DNA of 33,232 bases from a virus. Positions 9,572 through 17,044 of the stretch are shown here, piece after piece (within the stretch, counting starts at the first letter, position 1; every line of letters begins with the position of its first letter). A program made the translations under genes and the position numbers. The notes beneath the pieces were generated by a model. The model saw nothing but the letters and a program-made list of their open reading frames with translations, had not been told where the DNA came from and did not search any database. The stretch is taken from the IMG/VR virus record IMGVR_UViG_3300009537_000090, positions 1 through 33,232 of that record. One strand, written 5' to 3'.

Positions 9572-9609
9572 GAAAAAAATGGGGCACAGCGGGGTGAACC
9601 GTGTGCCCC
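9572..9609 (-). terminator. Rho-independent terminator after the capsid cluster
   Basis: On the minus strand GGGGCACA pairs with TGTGCCCC, with an inner CGG/CCG extension and the loop TTCACC, followed by ATTTTTTTC. The position, after capsid and its accessory genes and before tail tubular A, matches the late terminator T-phi of T7, which reduces expression of tail genes relative to capsid. Confidence 0.85.
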
Positions 9610-9628
9610 TGTTTGTACTAGGAGTGGT

Positions 9629-10252
9629 TTAGTAAACGACTACGACGAGGTCAGGCTCGGTCGAACCAACAAGCGAGAACTTCATCAGCACTTCTTCGGC
9701 TGTGATGGTGTGCTTGAGGGCTGCTGCGGCCGTGCTGTCGACAGCGTACCACGTGGCACCACCGTCGGGTGAGCACTTGAGGGTCAGCGTGCCGCCACCA
9801 AAATCACCGTACGCCGCCCAGCCGATGGGGCTGAAATAGTCGCGCAGTGTTAAGATTTGGGAATCGCCGTCTACCAAGAAGGCTAAGTGATCGACCGTCT
9901 CGAACCGCAGCGCGGAGGCTTTCACAACGATGTCGAGTTCAGCAGAGTTCCCTGCACCCGGATTGGTGTCGCGTAAATCAAAGCGGATACGCGTGCAGCC
10001 ATACAGGGCCATGTGAGTTTTGAAGCTGTTGGCGGTGGCGGTCGTTATGACATCCGCACCGGGAACATCAAGCCACGTGGTCCCACCATCCGGTGAGGCC
10101 TGTAGCACTAAGTCCCCATCGTCAAAGTCAACTTCGGCTCCGAAGTAAACGTCTAAGTGAAACGCCGTACCAAGCGAACTGAGGTCGAGGGTGGGTGTGG
10201 CGGCTTCCGCCGTCAACGTGTCGAATACGTGGTAAAGAGTTGATTTGGACAT
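9629..10252 (-). CDS. Asp-box repeat protein, second tandem copy
   Basis: This 207-residue protein is a clear paralogue of the gene 11 nt upstream: both begin MSK-(A/S)-(S/T)-LYH-(A/V)-F and share LGTAFHxDVYFGA, FKTHxxLYGxTRIRF and SPxGWAAxG. It contains two Asp-box motifs, SPDGGTTW near residue 53 and SPDGGATW near residue 162, so the protein itself is an internal duplication of about 110 residues. Asp boxes (S-x-D-x-G-x-T-W) form beta-hairpin turns in beta-propeller and beta-sandwich folds. There is no enzymatic motif. Placement between capsid and tail tubular A suggests a virion surface or decoration protein, possibly a glycan binder; this is inference. AAGGTAACTCCCC precedes the ATG. Confidence 0.7.
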   Translation of the reverse strand: MSKSTLYHVFDTLTAEAATPTLDLSSLGTAFHLDVYFGAEVDFDDGDLVLQASPDGGTTWLDVPGADVITTATANSFKTHMALYGCTRIRFDLRDTNPGAGNSAELDIVVKASALRFETVDHLAFLVDGDSQILTLRDYFSPIGWAAYGDFGGGTLTLKCSPDGGATWYAVDSTAAAALKHTITAEEVLMKFSLVGSTEPDLVVVVY

Positions 10253-10263
10253 GGGGAGTTACC

Positions 10264-10875
10264 TTAGTAAACGCGGACGTTAATTGCGGGAGCAGAGGCG
10301 GCGCTGGCAAGCGTGAACTTGTACAGAATTTCTTCTGCCGATTCGGTGTGCTTGAGAGCGTTGGCGGAAGCGGAGTCCACGGCAAACCAAGTGGTCCCAC
10401 CGTCCGGTGAGCACTTGAGCGTAAGGACACCACTGTCCCACGTGCCCCACGCGGCCCAGCCCATGGGGCTTAGGCGGTCACGCATGGTGAACACAGCGGA
10501 GTCACCGTTGGCGATGAACGTGAATACCTTGACGGGCGCGTAGCGTAATCCGGTGGCCAACACAACGGGGTTAAGCGTCGGGGTGGTGGAACCTGCCAGC
10601 TTGAAGCGGATGCGCGTGGCACCGTACAGGTACAGATGAGTCTTGAACGTATTCGCGGTGGCGGCAGAGATCGCGGCGGCACCCGGAACGTCAACCCACG
10701 TGGTCCCACCGTCAGGTGAGGCCTGTAGTTGTAAGTTACCAGAGCCGAACGACACGCCCGCACCGAAATACACGTCAATGTGAAACGCCGTACCCAACGT
10801 GCTCAGGTCAACGGCCGCAGTGTTGCCGTCTGCTGAGAGTGTGGTGAAGGCGTGATAAAGGGATGCTTTGGACAT
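10264..10875 (-). CDS. Asp-box repeat protein, first tandem copy
   Basis: A 203-residue protein carrying two Asp boxes of identical sequence (SPDGGTTW, near residues 53 and 158), each followed by a similar V/A-D-x motif, which shows an internal duplication. Together with its downstream paralogue the pair holds four Asp boxes. Conserved blocks between the copies include TLGTAFHIDVYFGA, LQASPDGGTTW, TRIRF and LTLKCSPDGGTTW. It is translated from an ATG with AAGGTAACC upstream. It follows the major capsid gene, so it is probably made at high level from the same message. I do not recognise a named phage family; a head-decoration or head-fibre role is the best inference. Confidence 0.7.
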   Translation of the reverse strand: MSKASLYHAFTTLSADGNTAAVDLSTLGTAFHIDVYFGAGVSFGSGNLQLQASPDGGTTWVDVPGAAAISAATANTFKTHLYLYGATRIRFKLAGSTTPTLNPVVLATGLRYAPVKVFTFIANGDSAVFTMRDRLSPMGWAAWGTWDSGVLTLKCSPDGGTTWFAVDSASANALKHTESAEEILYKFTLASAASAPAINVRVY

Positions 10876-10913
10876 GAGATAGGTTACCTTGATGTGTGAG
10901 TGAGGAAGAGATG

Positions 10914-10933
10914 GCCCCTCCGTTAAGAGGGGC
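10914..10933 (-). other. Stem-loop after capsid gene
   Basis: A perfect 7-bp stem (GCCCCTC/GAGGGGC) with a 6-nt loop lies in the 83-nt gap between capsid and the first Asp-box gene. No U run follows on the minus strand, so it is more likely an mRNA stabiliser or processing site than a terminator. Confidence 0.45.
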
Positions 10934-10958
10934 GCATCGTGCTAGGTCTTACTCAGAC

Positions 10959-11888
10959 TTAGGCAATTTTCATTTCCACGGAGCACTCGGGACGAGTGAT
11001 GCCATGGCCAATCGCGTACTTGCTCACGATCAGCGTGCCCTGATGGGTCACGAGGTAGTCGGACTCGGTAGCGAGGTCCAACAGTTTCACGGTACCAACG
11101 GCCTGCTTCTGCATCACGACGCCACGGGTATTGGTGAAGTTACCCTGATAGGAGCCGGATTGAATGTTGGCGGACGGAAGGTGGTTGCTCTTGACGATTT
11201 CAACATTGTTGACCATCAGTTTGCCACCCTTGTCATACGACGCGCCAGTCACGCCATAGTCACGATTCAAAATCGTGGTGTTCTGCGCGAGCAGGTAATA
11301 CTGCGCGGGCTTGAACACGGCGAAGCGGTCCATGTCAGGAACGTCTTTCTCGTCCATCGCCTGTGAAGCATTCCACACGCCAGCCAGAATGTCGGCTGAG
11401 ACGGAGGCAAAGTTGGCGTTGGTGAGGGCGCTGCCGCCGTTTCCACCGGAGACGGTGGCGGAGGCGCGGGCAGCGAGTACGGCGACTTGCAGGACGTTGA
11501 CGTCCCAAGCCTTCGCTAACGCGCGGCCACACTCAGTCGAGTAGATGGAGCGGTAGTCGAAGTGGTTCATCGCTTCGTCGAGGTTCGGAATGAACACCGG
11601 GGCAACCAGCAGGTCGTCGATGGCGATTGTGCGCTCATTAACATTGCTGGCCTGACCCACGATCATCGTGCCGGGGGTGTGATAGGAGGCGTCGACTTTC
11701 CACGTTGCCGGGAACTTGGCCGATTTGCCTTCGGAGATTGTGCGGACAGTGTGACGCGACAGCATCACGTTCGCTTCCTCAAACGCAGTCAGGACTTCGC
11801 CCGACCAAGTGATGAGGAACATAGCTTTTGCATCGCCGCCGCCGTTAACTTGGCCAATGCGGACAGATGTCATATCAGGGGCTGCCAT
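10959..11888 (-). CDS. Major capsid protein, T7 gp10-like
   Basis: The preferred ATG at 11888 gives 309 residues beginning MAAPDMTSVRIGQVNG; an in-frame ATG at 11930 adds 14 residues but has no Shine-Dalgarno and precedes the conserved start. Family features visible are the early GGGDAKAMFLITWSGEVLTAFEE, a SGKSAKFP-like block (SEGKSAKFPATWK), VAPVFIPNLDEAMNHFD, and the C-terminal LLAQNTTILNRDYG and GTLIVSKYAIGHGITRPE. This is an HK97-fold capsid subunit that builds the T=7 icosahedral head. It follows the scaffold gene after a 245-nt non-coding stretch that probably carries its own expression signals. No frameshift extension like T7 gp10B is evident. Confidence 0.95.
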   Translation of the reverse strand: MAAPDMTSVRIGQVNGGGDAKAMFLITWSGEVLTAFEEANVMLSRHTVRTISEGKSAKFPATWKVDASYHTPGTMIVGQASNVNERTIAIDDLLVAPVFIPNLDEAMNHFDYRSIYSTECGRALAKAWDVNVLQVAVLAARASATVSGGNGGSALTNANFASVSADILAGVWNASQAMDEKDVPDMDRFAVFKPAQYYLLAQNTTILNRDYGVTGASYDKGGKLMVNNVEIVKSNHLPSANIQSGSYQGNFTNTRGVVMQKQAVGTVKLLDLATESDYLVTHQGTLIVSKYAIGHGITRPECSVEMKIA

Positions 11889-12133
11889 TTTGGAGTCTCT
11901 ATATAATGATAAGGTTAAGGGAAATGCCATTGCTGGCGGTCTTGGTTCGGTTGTGGTTACTTATCGTGGCTACGGGTTATCGTCCCTCGGGACGGCCTGT
12001 GGTACGACGCGGCGTGACAACGGAACAAATGAGTGAGGGGAGCGTCGAGGGGGGTGACGCGGACTCGGAGGAGAGGCGAGTGCATCCCCTCCCACTGTCC
12101 ACTCTAATGAATGAACAGGGAGAGAGTAGTCTC
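11889..12133 (-). other. Non-coding stretch between scaffold and capsid genes
   Basis: About 245 nt without a supportable gene. It contains a perfect palindrome CGTCCCTCGGGACG at 11981-11994 that can form a short hairpin, and an AT-rich patch (ATTATATAGAG) just before the capsid start. In T7 this interval holds the strong phi10 promoter. I could not match the promoter-like repeat seen at 15181, 26029 and 28612 here; a diverged copy is possible but not demonstrable by eye. Confidence 0.5.
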
Positions 12134-12925
12134 TTATTTGAGATTTGAACGCATGGCCTTGCGGGCGACGTTCTGACGATACATCTCGTTCGTCTTGTAG
12201 TTGGCCGAATTTACATCGGCCAGCCATTCAGCGCGGGAGGCGTAGGAGCCTGCCCCATTGTTACCACCCCCACTCCCACCACTTAACAGGTCGGGATTGG
12301 CGGCTTTGTAACGGGCGTTCAGGCCCTGCACTGCGAGCTTAATCTGCTCGGATGAACCCTTGAGGGATTCGTTGAAGGCTTCGCGCTCGGTGTCGCTGAG
12401 ATTGTGAGAAGCCCACTGCACCATGGCGTCGTATGCCTCGGCGCTACCCACGGAACCCTTGATGGATTCTACGGTACGCTCGGCGTCAGACTTGAGGGTG
12501 GCGATCACGCCATCCACAAACGTCTTGTCGAAACCGAGTGAGTCGAGTTTCGTGTACGTCTGTTCGGACAGGGTGCCGTTGGTGGCCATCTCCTGCGTCA
12601 GGGCAGCCATGTCCACCTTGGAGGCGGCGGCGGCTTGCTGATCGGGAGTTAGGGCGGGAGCATCATCCTTCTTAGCGGGGGTGCGGGCCTTCTCCAGTTC
12701 GGTGTACGACTTGAGCAGGGCTTCGGTGTTTAACTCACCCTTCTCGGTGTTCCAGAATTTCTCTGGCACGGAGTCGGGGCGGGACGGAACACCACTGGCG
12801 TTGGGGTCAGGGACGTTGGCCTTCATCGCCGCACCGGCGGCTGCGACCTTATCGGCCATGGCCTTGTTGTGGGCTTCGTTATCGGCGGCGTTGTTGGGGG
12901 CGGGGGCGTTATGCGTGTCAACCAT
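12134..12925 (-). CDS. Capsid assembly scaffold protein, T7 gp9-like
   Basis: A 263-residue acidic, Ala-rich and helical protein with no membrane segments, located between portal and capsid as is T7 gene 9 (307 residues). It contains SRPDSVPEKFWN followed by a helix ending in LLKSYTELEKA, a widely conserved block of podoviral scaffolds, and a glycine-rich linker (LLSGGSGGGNNGAGSY) before a basic C-terminus (RQNVARKAMRSNLK) of the type that contacts the coat protein. Its ATG overlaps the stop of the preceding small gene (TAATG). The role is to nucleate procapsid assembly and then leave the head. Confidence 0.93.
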   Translation of the reverse strand: MVDTHNAPAPNNAADNEAHNKAMADKVAAAGAAMKANVPDPNASGVPSRPDSVPEKFWNTEKGELNTEALLKSYTELEKARTPAKKDDAPALTPDQQAAAASKVDMAALTQEMATNGTLSEQTYTKLDSLGFDKTFVDGVIATLKSDAERTVESIKGSVGSAEAYDAMVQWASHNLSDTEREAFNESLKGSSEQIKLAVQGLNARYKAANPDLLSGGSGGGNNGAGSYASRAEWLADVNSANYKTNEMYRQNVARKAMRSNLK

Positions 12926-13143
12926 TACAGGTCCGTCCGAATCGTGCCATTGCCAAGGTTCGTGTGCACCGGCTCACGCTTAACAAACGGCTGCTTCTTG
13001 GAAACGGCCACCATATCCGATGAGGATTTCTGCATCGCGGCCATCGCCTTTTCCAGTTCAGCAATCTTCTGGAGCAGCACGGCGGTCGCGTCGGGGGTGA
13101 CTTCGGTGGGGGTTGCGTCTTTGTCTTTGGCGTCTTTCGCCAT
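12925..13143 (-). CDS. Small coiled-coil protein between portal and scaffold
   Basis: A 72-residue hydrophilic protein: a Lys/Asp-rich start (MAKDAKDKDATPTE), a predicted helix with heptad spacing (LLQKIAELEKAMAAMQKS), and a tail ending GNGTIRTDL. A strong Shine-Dalgarno (GAGGAGATGTACC) precedes the ATG, and its stop overlaps the scaffold start. Small genes at this place in related phages are usually unassigned. A structural or assembly role is plausible from context only. Confidence 0.7.
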   Translation of the reverse strand: MAKDAKDKDATPTEVTPDATAVLLQKIAELEKAMAAMQKSSSDMVAVSKKQPFVKREPVHTNLGNGTIRTDL

Positions 13144-13164
13144 GGTACATCTCCTCTTCTGGTA

Positions 13165-14724
13165 CTACTGTTGGGGTTCGGTAGGTAGGGCCTGCTCAGG
13201 TTGAGCGGCGGCATTGCCCACTTGTTTGATCACTTCGGGTCCGACACGGGCAGCCAAGGCGGCCATCTGTGCTTGCTCTTCCTTCGCCTTGATGTCAGCC
13301 GCACTCTTCACCAACCCAACCGGGTCGATGTTATGATAGGCGGCCGCGCGGTTGATGTACTCAGGAACTTCCAGATTGGCCGCAATCGCTTCCGGCCCGA
13401 GTTCTTTCAGGTCGGCCATGAAGGCGCGAAGCTGGGACATCTTGTGGCCACGGCCAATGGCGTCAACGCCAGTGGTCAGGGTGATGCTGAGTAAGTTTCC
13501 ACTAACCTTCGGAATCTCACCGCGTGCACGCATACGCGCCATCTTCATCTTGAGGATGGGACGCAGCACTTCGGCAGACGAGGCGGTGTAGATACCACCC
13601 AAGCCGTCGTCCAGTTCGCCGGCCATGTACCGAATCTCTTCGGCCGTGACGCGCTCACCTTTACGTTGGATGGCACTGTGCAGCAGGAACACGTATTGCA
13701 GGCGTTCGGCAATGTCCTTCGCCGCATTGAACGCGACGGTGAAGTCGGCGTTCTTGTCGAGGCGTAAGGGTTGCATGTCAACCGGCCTGCCGGAACGGAC
13801 AGCGCCGTTCGGGGCTTCAATAACTTTTGCGGAGGTGGTGCCGTTGGGGTCACGCAGCCACACGACTTTCGCCGCGTTCGCCGCGCCTTCCACCAGCGCC
13901 TGACTCAGGGCTTCATAGGAGCGCAGGTCACCGTAGGCGTATTCTTCCACGTAGCCACGGCCGTAATCTTGACCGGACACCGGGATGAGACGATGCGCCG
14001 CAAAGGGAACATCATCAAGGGAATAATCGCCGCCCATGCCGGGCACGGTCTTACCATTAATTTCCTGTGATACCGTCCACTTCTTATCCAAGCGGCTGAC
14101 GGAGGTGTACAGTTCCACATCGGATTCTTTCTGGCTGCCGTCGGTGTTATTCTCCACCTTCACATCGCACGCCTGTCGAATGGACTCAGACAAGGTGCGC
14201 GGGGAAATTTTATCCATCAGGTACAGTTCCAACAGATTACCGGCATGGTCGCGCTGGGCGACAAAGCGGTCGAGCGGATACAATACGAGGGTGCCTTTCT
14301 TCGGTTCGTGGGTGACCACGTTACCCGCCACCAGCAGGTGCTTGAACAGTTCGATGGACACAACGCGGTCGTCGCTCACATCGAAGTCGTTCGTGATGAG
14401 GCGCTCGAACTTGGCCAATGCCTGTTCCAGTTCGGACAGGCCGGCGTCGACTTGAGCCAATTCCTGTAATACGTCCGCCGGGACACCAAGGATAAACGGA
14501 GCCACGCCCACGGGAAACATGGTGATGGCGAGTTTGCTGGCGAGGTGGTTGACACCACGTGCGCCGAGGGATTGATATGGCTGCTCTAACTGCGTGCCGT
14601 CAGAAAACCCTTGAGGCGGGTACAGGGCGGGGATGGTCACTTTCGAGACTTCACGCGCACGCCGCAAGAAAGGCTCACGGTCATTCGCGAGTTTTTCGTA
14701 ACGCGCTTTCAGGGTATTAGACAT
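13165..14724 (-). CDS. Portal (head-tail connector) protein, T7 gp8-like
   Basis: The product is 519 residues, near the 536 of T7 gp8. Recognisable features are the opening ARYEKLANDREPFLRRARE, TIPALYPPQG, the YQSLGARGVNHLASKL block, FKHLLVAGN, and RKGERVTAEEIRYMAGELDD followed by GGIYTASSAE, all hallmarks of podoviral portals. Twelve copies form the vertex channel for DNA packaging and ejection. The gene is the first large one of the virion module, shortly after the promoter-like element at 15181-15205. The identification is secure. Confidence 0.96.
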   Translation of the reverse strand: MSNTLKARYEKLANDREPFLRRAREVSKVTIPALYPPQGFSDGTQLEQPYQSLGARGVNHLASKLAITMFPVGVAPFILGVPADVLQELAQVDAGLSELEQALAKFERLITNDFDVSDDRVVSIELFKHLLVAGNVVTHEPKKGTLVLYPLDRFVAQRDHAGNLLELYLMDKISPRTLSESIRQACDVKVENNTDGSQKESDVELYTSVSRLDKKWTVSQEINGKTVPGMGGDYSLDDVPFAAHRLIPVSGQDYGRGYVEEYAYGDLRSYEALSQALVEGAANAAKVVWLRDPNGTTSAKVIEAPNGAVRSGRPVDMQPLRLDKNADFTVAFNAAKDIAERLQYVFLLHSAIQRKGERVTAEEIRYMAGELDDGLGGIYTASSAEVLRPILKMKMARMRARGEIPKVSGNLLSITLTTGVDAIGRGHKMSQLRAFMADLKELGPEAIAANLEVPEYINRAAAYHNIDPVGLVKSAADIKAKEEQAQMAALAARVGPEVIKQVGNAAAQPEQALPTEPQQ

Positions 14725-14727
14725 GGG

Positions 14728-14907
14728 TTAGCTCGGGATGGAGAGGCCGGTGCTGGGGGAGTTACGGGGGATACGTAGGGCAGACACACCCAGCGCACGC
14801 TTGTTTTTGGTATTAAGGGCGGGTGCGGCGGGACCTGCCTGCTCCAGCTTCGGGGCGAGGAGCGGTGTCTGAGGGACAGGGATGGAGGGTGCCTTAAACA
14901 TAGACAT
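14728..14907 (-). CDS. Small virion-module protein, T7 gp7.3-position
   Basis: The gene gives about 59 residues, MSMFKAPSIPVPQTPLLAP then a Pro/Ala-rich stretch, KNKRALGVSALRIP and GLSIPS. The exact start is uncertain: three in-frame ATGs (14915, 14907, 14901) lie inside the end of the upstream gene. The Pro-rich head followed by a short LRIP motif and a terminal L-x-IP resembles small proteins encoded just before the portal in many T7-like phages; T7 gp7.3 at this position is a virion protein needed for infectivity. Assignment by position and composition only. Confidence 0.6.
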   Translation of the reverse strand: MSMFKAPSIPVPQTPLLAPKLEQAGPAAPALNTKNKRALGVSALRIPRNSPSTGLSIPS

Positions 14908-15079
14908 CGGGGTCATTCTCGGGGTTATTGAGGCGGAACAAGAGGGAGTCCACGAGCTTACGCTGGCCGGCGTAGAAGAAGATTTCACGCTCGGTCATGC
15001 ATTGGGACGGGCAGCGATGCGGGACGTCAGCGTCCAGATCGGCAATCAATTCAGCGGCTAAGTGTGGGATTGGTTTCAT
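14894..15079 (-). CDS. Small conserved phage protein upstream of portal
   Basis: A 61-residue protein (MKPIPHLAAELIADLDADVP... ending LNNPENDPDVYV) with a helix MTEREIFFYAGQRKLVDSLLFRL. ERE-x(3)-x-AG-x-R-x-LVD type helices are common in small proteins next to the portal gene of autographiviruses. It is the first gene after the promoter and terminator pair at 15134-15205. The Shine-Dalgarno is poor (CCTGAAC). Function unknown. Confidence 0.65.
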   Translation of the reverse strand: MKPIPHLAAELIADLDADVPHRCPSQCMTEREIFFYAGQRKLVDSLLFRLNNPENDPDVYV

Positions 15080-15133
15080 GTTCAGGACTGGGGGATTTCC
15101 ACGTTTTGTGAACAGCGGGGATTTCAGTAGGAG

Positions 15134-15165
15134 AAAAAACCCATCGGCTGCGGGAGTCGATGGGT
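15134..15165 (-). terminator. Rho-independent terminator at the entry of the virion module
   Basis: On the minus strand ACCCATCG pairs perfectly with CGATGGGT around an 11-nt loop, followed directly by TTTTTTCTCC. It lies only about 15-20 nt downstream of the promoter-like repeat at 15181-15205 and upstream of the virion genes. It could stop host polymerase coming from the middle genes, or define a very short transcript. Confidence 0.8.
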
Positions 15166-15180
15166 ATATAAGGAGACGTG

Positions 15181-15205
15181 GTAAAGCGTATATGGGTGTT
15201 GGGGG
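15181..15205 (-). promoter_or_regulatory. Putative phage RNAP promoter, third copy
   Basis: This sequence matches the 25-bp element at 26029 and 28612 in 19 of 25 positions. On the minus strand the shared core is CCCYAACACSCATATRY then GCTTYAC. It lies in the gap between the last middle gene and the virion module, where a class III promoter is expected. Recognition by the window's RNAP is inferred from repetition and placement. Confidence 0.65.
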
Positions 15206-15409
15206 TTAACCTTTTGATTCAGCAGCAATAGCTTCATCCTGCTCCCAAGCAGGTAAACCGGGGAGCGCCAGACATTCAGTGCAGCCGATCTGCCGCTGTG
15301 CCCACCGCATGTAGTAATCCATTGCCGTTTTGACCGGCGGGGGCGCCTGCCCGCACTGAGTGTGAAACTTGCAGGTGTTGCAATCGCGGATCACTTCGGG
15401 GGCTGCCAT
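15206..15409 (-). CDS. Small Cys-rich protein after exonuclease
   Basis: A 67-residue protein starting at 15409 (AAAGGAGCC upstream), overlapping the end of the exonuclease gene. Cysteines are arranged as C-x2-C-x5-C near residues 10-18 and C-x2-C near residue 45, a pattern that could bind one zinc or an iron-sulphur cluster. It begins MAAPEVIRDCNTCKF. Function unknown; it closes the DNA-metabolism block. Confidence 0.7.
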   Translation of the reverse strand: MAAPEVIRDCNTCKFHTQCGQAPPPVKTAMDYYMRWAQRQIGCTECLALPGLPAWEQDEAIAAESKG

Positions 15410-16143
15410 AGAATTGGCTCCTTTCGCTTGAAGTCGTAATCCGTGTGCCGCAGGATGCGGGCACATCGGGCCTGCTGGAGGGCGTCCTCTTCCGTGAGAC
15501 CGCGTGTGCGGTAGGCATTGACGATAACGTCCCACGGCGCGGTTTCGTTGGCGAGCGCATCATCCAGTATCCGGCCGGCCCGTACCGGACCAATGCCGGG
15601 GCAGCCGGGGTAGGTGTCCACCGCATCGCCGGTCAGGCACTGAATGTAAAACGCGTAATCCGCCTCAGCCTCCGTAATCAGGCGGGGTGCTTCATCCTTC
15701 CCCGGATTGAATAACCAGCCGGGGATGGTGGCCAAGTCCTTGTCGATGGAGACCACGATGCGTTTGCCTTTATGAGGCTTGGTGGACAGGATGCCGCACA
15801 CATCGTCGGCCTCAAGGCCCGGCTTGATGTACGACTTGTATGTCGTCGCCATCCACTCCCGCAGGGCAAACAACAGGGTGGGTTTCTCGCCACGGTTCTT
15901 CTTGTAGCCGGGGAAGATAGCCTTACGAAAGTTTGGCTGGTCGTAGTCGGTCAACGCAGCGTAAATTTCATCGCACCCAATCTGCTCAGCCAATTCGCTG
16001 ATGTGTTTCTGCAAACTCAGGAAGGCCGCATCGGCATCCTCAGTGTGAGCGACGACACCGTCAGCCCACTCAATGTGGGTGGTGTGGCGGTGTGCGTGCT
16101 CATAGCAGAACGAGTCAGCATCCAGTAGCATGACACTATTCAT
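15391..16143 (-). CDS. 5'-3' exonuclease, T7 gp6-like (FEN family)
   Basis: A 250-residue FEN/PIN-family nuclease; T7 gp6 has 300. Metal-binding acidic residues lie in MLLDADSFCYE (near residue 8), KPGLEADDVCG (near residue 110), VVSIDKDLATIPG (near residue 135) and LTGDAVDTYPGCPGIGP, the last being the helix-hairpin-helix region that contacts DNA. YKKNR near residue 80 is the basic arch motif. It removes primers and degrades host DNA to nucleotides. GAGGTAACAA precedes the ATG. The call is secure. Confidence 0.95.
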   Translation of the reverse strand: MNSVMLLDADSFCYEHAHRHTTHIEWADGVVAHTEDADAAFLSLQKHISELAEQIGCDEIYAALTDYDQPNFRKAIFPGYKKNRGEKPTLLFALREWMATTYKSYIKPGLEADDVCGILSTKPHKGKRIVVSIDKDLATIPGWLFNPGKDEAPRLITEAEADYAFYIQCLTGDAVDTYPGCPGIGPVRAGRILDDALANETAPWDVIVNAYRTRGLTEEDALQQARCARILRHTDYDFKRKEPILWQPPK

Positions 16144-16202
16144 TTGTTACCTCGTTACTTGCGGAATAATTTAAGGCGGCGGAAAAAGCGATGTGCTCGG
16201 GC

Positions 16203-16595
16203 CTATGGCCCATACGGCGGTATTGCCGCACGCTTCTCGAAGTAGCGCGACAGTCCCCATGCGGCGGGCGATACGCCCATCAGGGTCATAACCGGTTCAG
16301 CCCAAGTTGGGATGTCAATGGCGTTGATCACGCAGTACGCCGCGAAGCCGGCCATAGCGAAGCTACCCAGCGGGCGCAACAGACCTTTCACGATCTGGTC
16401 CCCGGCCATGGAGAGCTTCACGATGGCGTCAATCCATGGCGTGGTCTGCTGTTGCAGGATGGTGCGCTCGAAATCCATGCGGGCCTGCGCGAGGCGTACG
16501 GTCAATTCCATCTGCTTGTCCACATCCGGCGTGATTTCCTTCACGATACCGAAGAGGTCAGAGAAGATGGCACCAACGGTTGATAGTAAACTCAT
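16203..16595 (-). CDS. Holin-like three-TM membrane protein
   Basis: The 130-residue protein has an amphipathic N-terminal half with EITPDVDKQMELTVRLAQARMDFERTILQQQ, then hydrophobic segments at about residues 55-70, 72-92 (SFAMAGFAAYCVINAI) and 100-115, ending GLSRYFEKRAAIPPYGP. The LLRP at the start of the second segment and the terminal W-G-x-S-R-x-x-E-K resemble the GTA-type 3TM holin family. It would form lesions in the inner membrane at lysis. It has a strong Shine-Dalgarno (AAGGAGTCACC). T7 places its holin after the fibre, so this position is different. No spanin gene is visible next to it. Good but not certain. Confidence 0.75.
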   Translation of the reverse strand: MSLLSTVGAIFSDLFGIVKEITPDVDKQMELTVRLAQARMDFERTILQQQTTPWIDAIVKLSMAGDQIVKGLLRPLGSFAMAGFAAYCVINAIDIPTWAEPVMTLMGVSPAAWGLSRYFEKRAAIPPYGP

Positions 16596-16604
16596 GGTGA
16601 CTCC

Positions 16605-16859
16605 TTAATGCAGTGAGGCGGGGGTGGGGGCTGGCTTGTCGTCCTCATGTAGCGCACACGAAGCGATGGCACTGACGGCCGACTCCGCTGACGGGTCGCC
16701 CTCGGTGGCACGCTTCACCACGTGAAGGAAAGCGTTAACCATGTACGAGAGATCACACGCGGGACTTTCACGGTGATCATCGGTGCAGCCGTTGGCCTCG
16801 CTACTACCGGCGGCCTTCACGCCTGCGTCGCTGTCCGTGAGGGTGATGATGATTTTCAT
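16605..16859 (-). CDS. Small hypothetical protein upstream of holin
   Basis: An 84-residue protein starting MKIIITLTDSDAGVKAAGSSEANG, with two central cysteines and a helical C-terminal half (YMVNAFLHVVKRATEG, then AESAVSAIASCALHEDD). The beta-strand start followed by acidic residues resembles small phage proteins of unknown role. Its ATG overlaps the stop of the preceding gene (ATGA). It is 9 nt before the holin start. No function can be assigned. Confidence 0.7.
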   Translation of the reverse strand: MKIIITLTDSDAGVKAAGSSEANGCTDDHRESPACDLSYMVNAFLHVVKRATEGDPSAESAVSAIASCALHEDDKPAPTPASLH

Positions 16860-17044
16860 GTTGCGTTCCTCTGTTTGATTTTGATGGCCCGCTCAATCTT
16901 GTTACGATCACGCGGTCGGCACGTCGGCAATGCCTTCTCCAGTTCAGCGAGGGTCATACGATCAGCCGAGCGTTCGCTGTCGCGGTTGCCGATCTTGTTT
17001 TTGATACGCGGCGTGCGCCGGATAACTTTCACTTGACCTTTCAT
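16856..17044 (-). CDS. Small basic protein
   Basis: The coupled ATG at 17044 (ATGA with the HNH gene stop, AGAGGAAAC upstream) gives 62 residues, MKGQVKVIRRTPRIKNKIGN and then a helix MTLAELEKALPTCRPRDRNKIERAIKIKQRN. It is strongly basic, so nucleic-acid or protein contact is possible. It is not a recognised family. The longer open frame to 17101 runs into the HNH coding sequence and has no better start. Confidence 0.65.
   Translation of the reverse strand: MKGQVKVIRRTPRIKNKIGNRDSERSADRMTLAELEKALPTCRPRDRNKIERAIKIKQRNAT

Noticed and set aside
12008-12035. Possible fourth copy of the phage promoter element upstream of capsid
   Set aside because: Only a loose resemblance (CCCCTCACTCATTTG on the minus strand) with several gaps and mismatches; not distinguishable from chance by eye.
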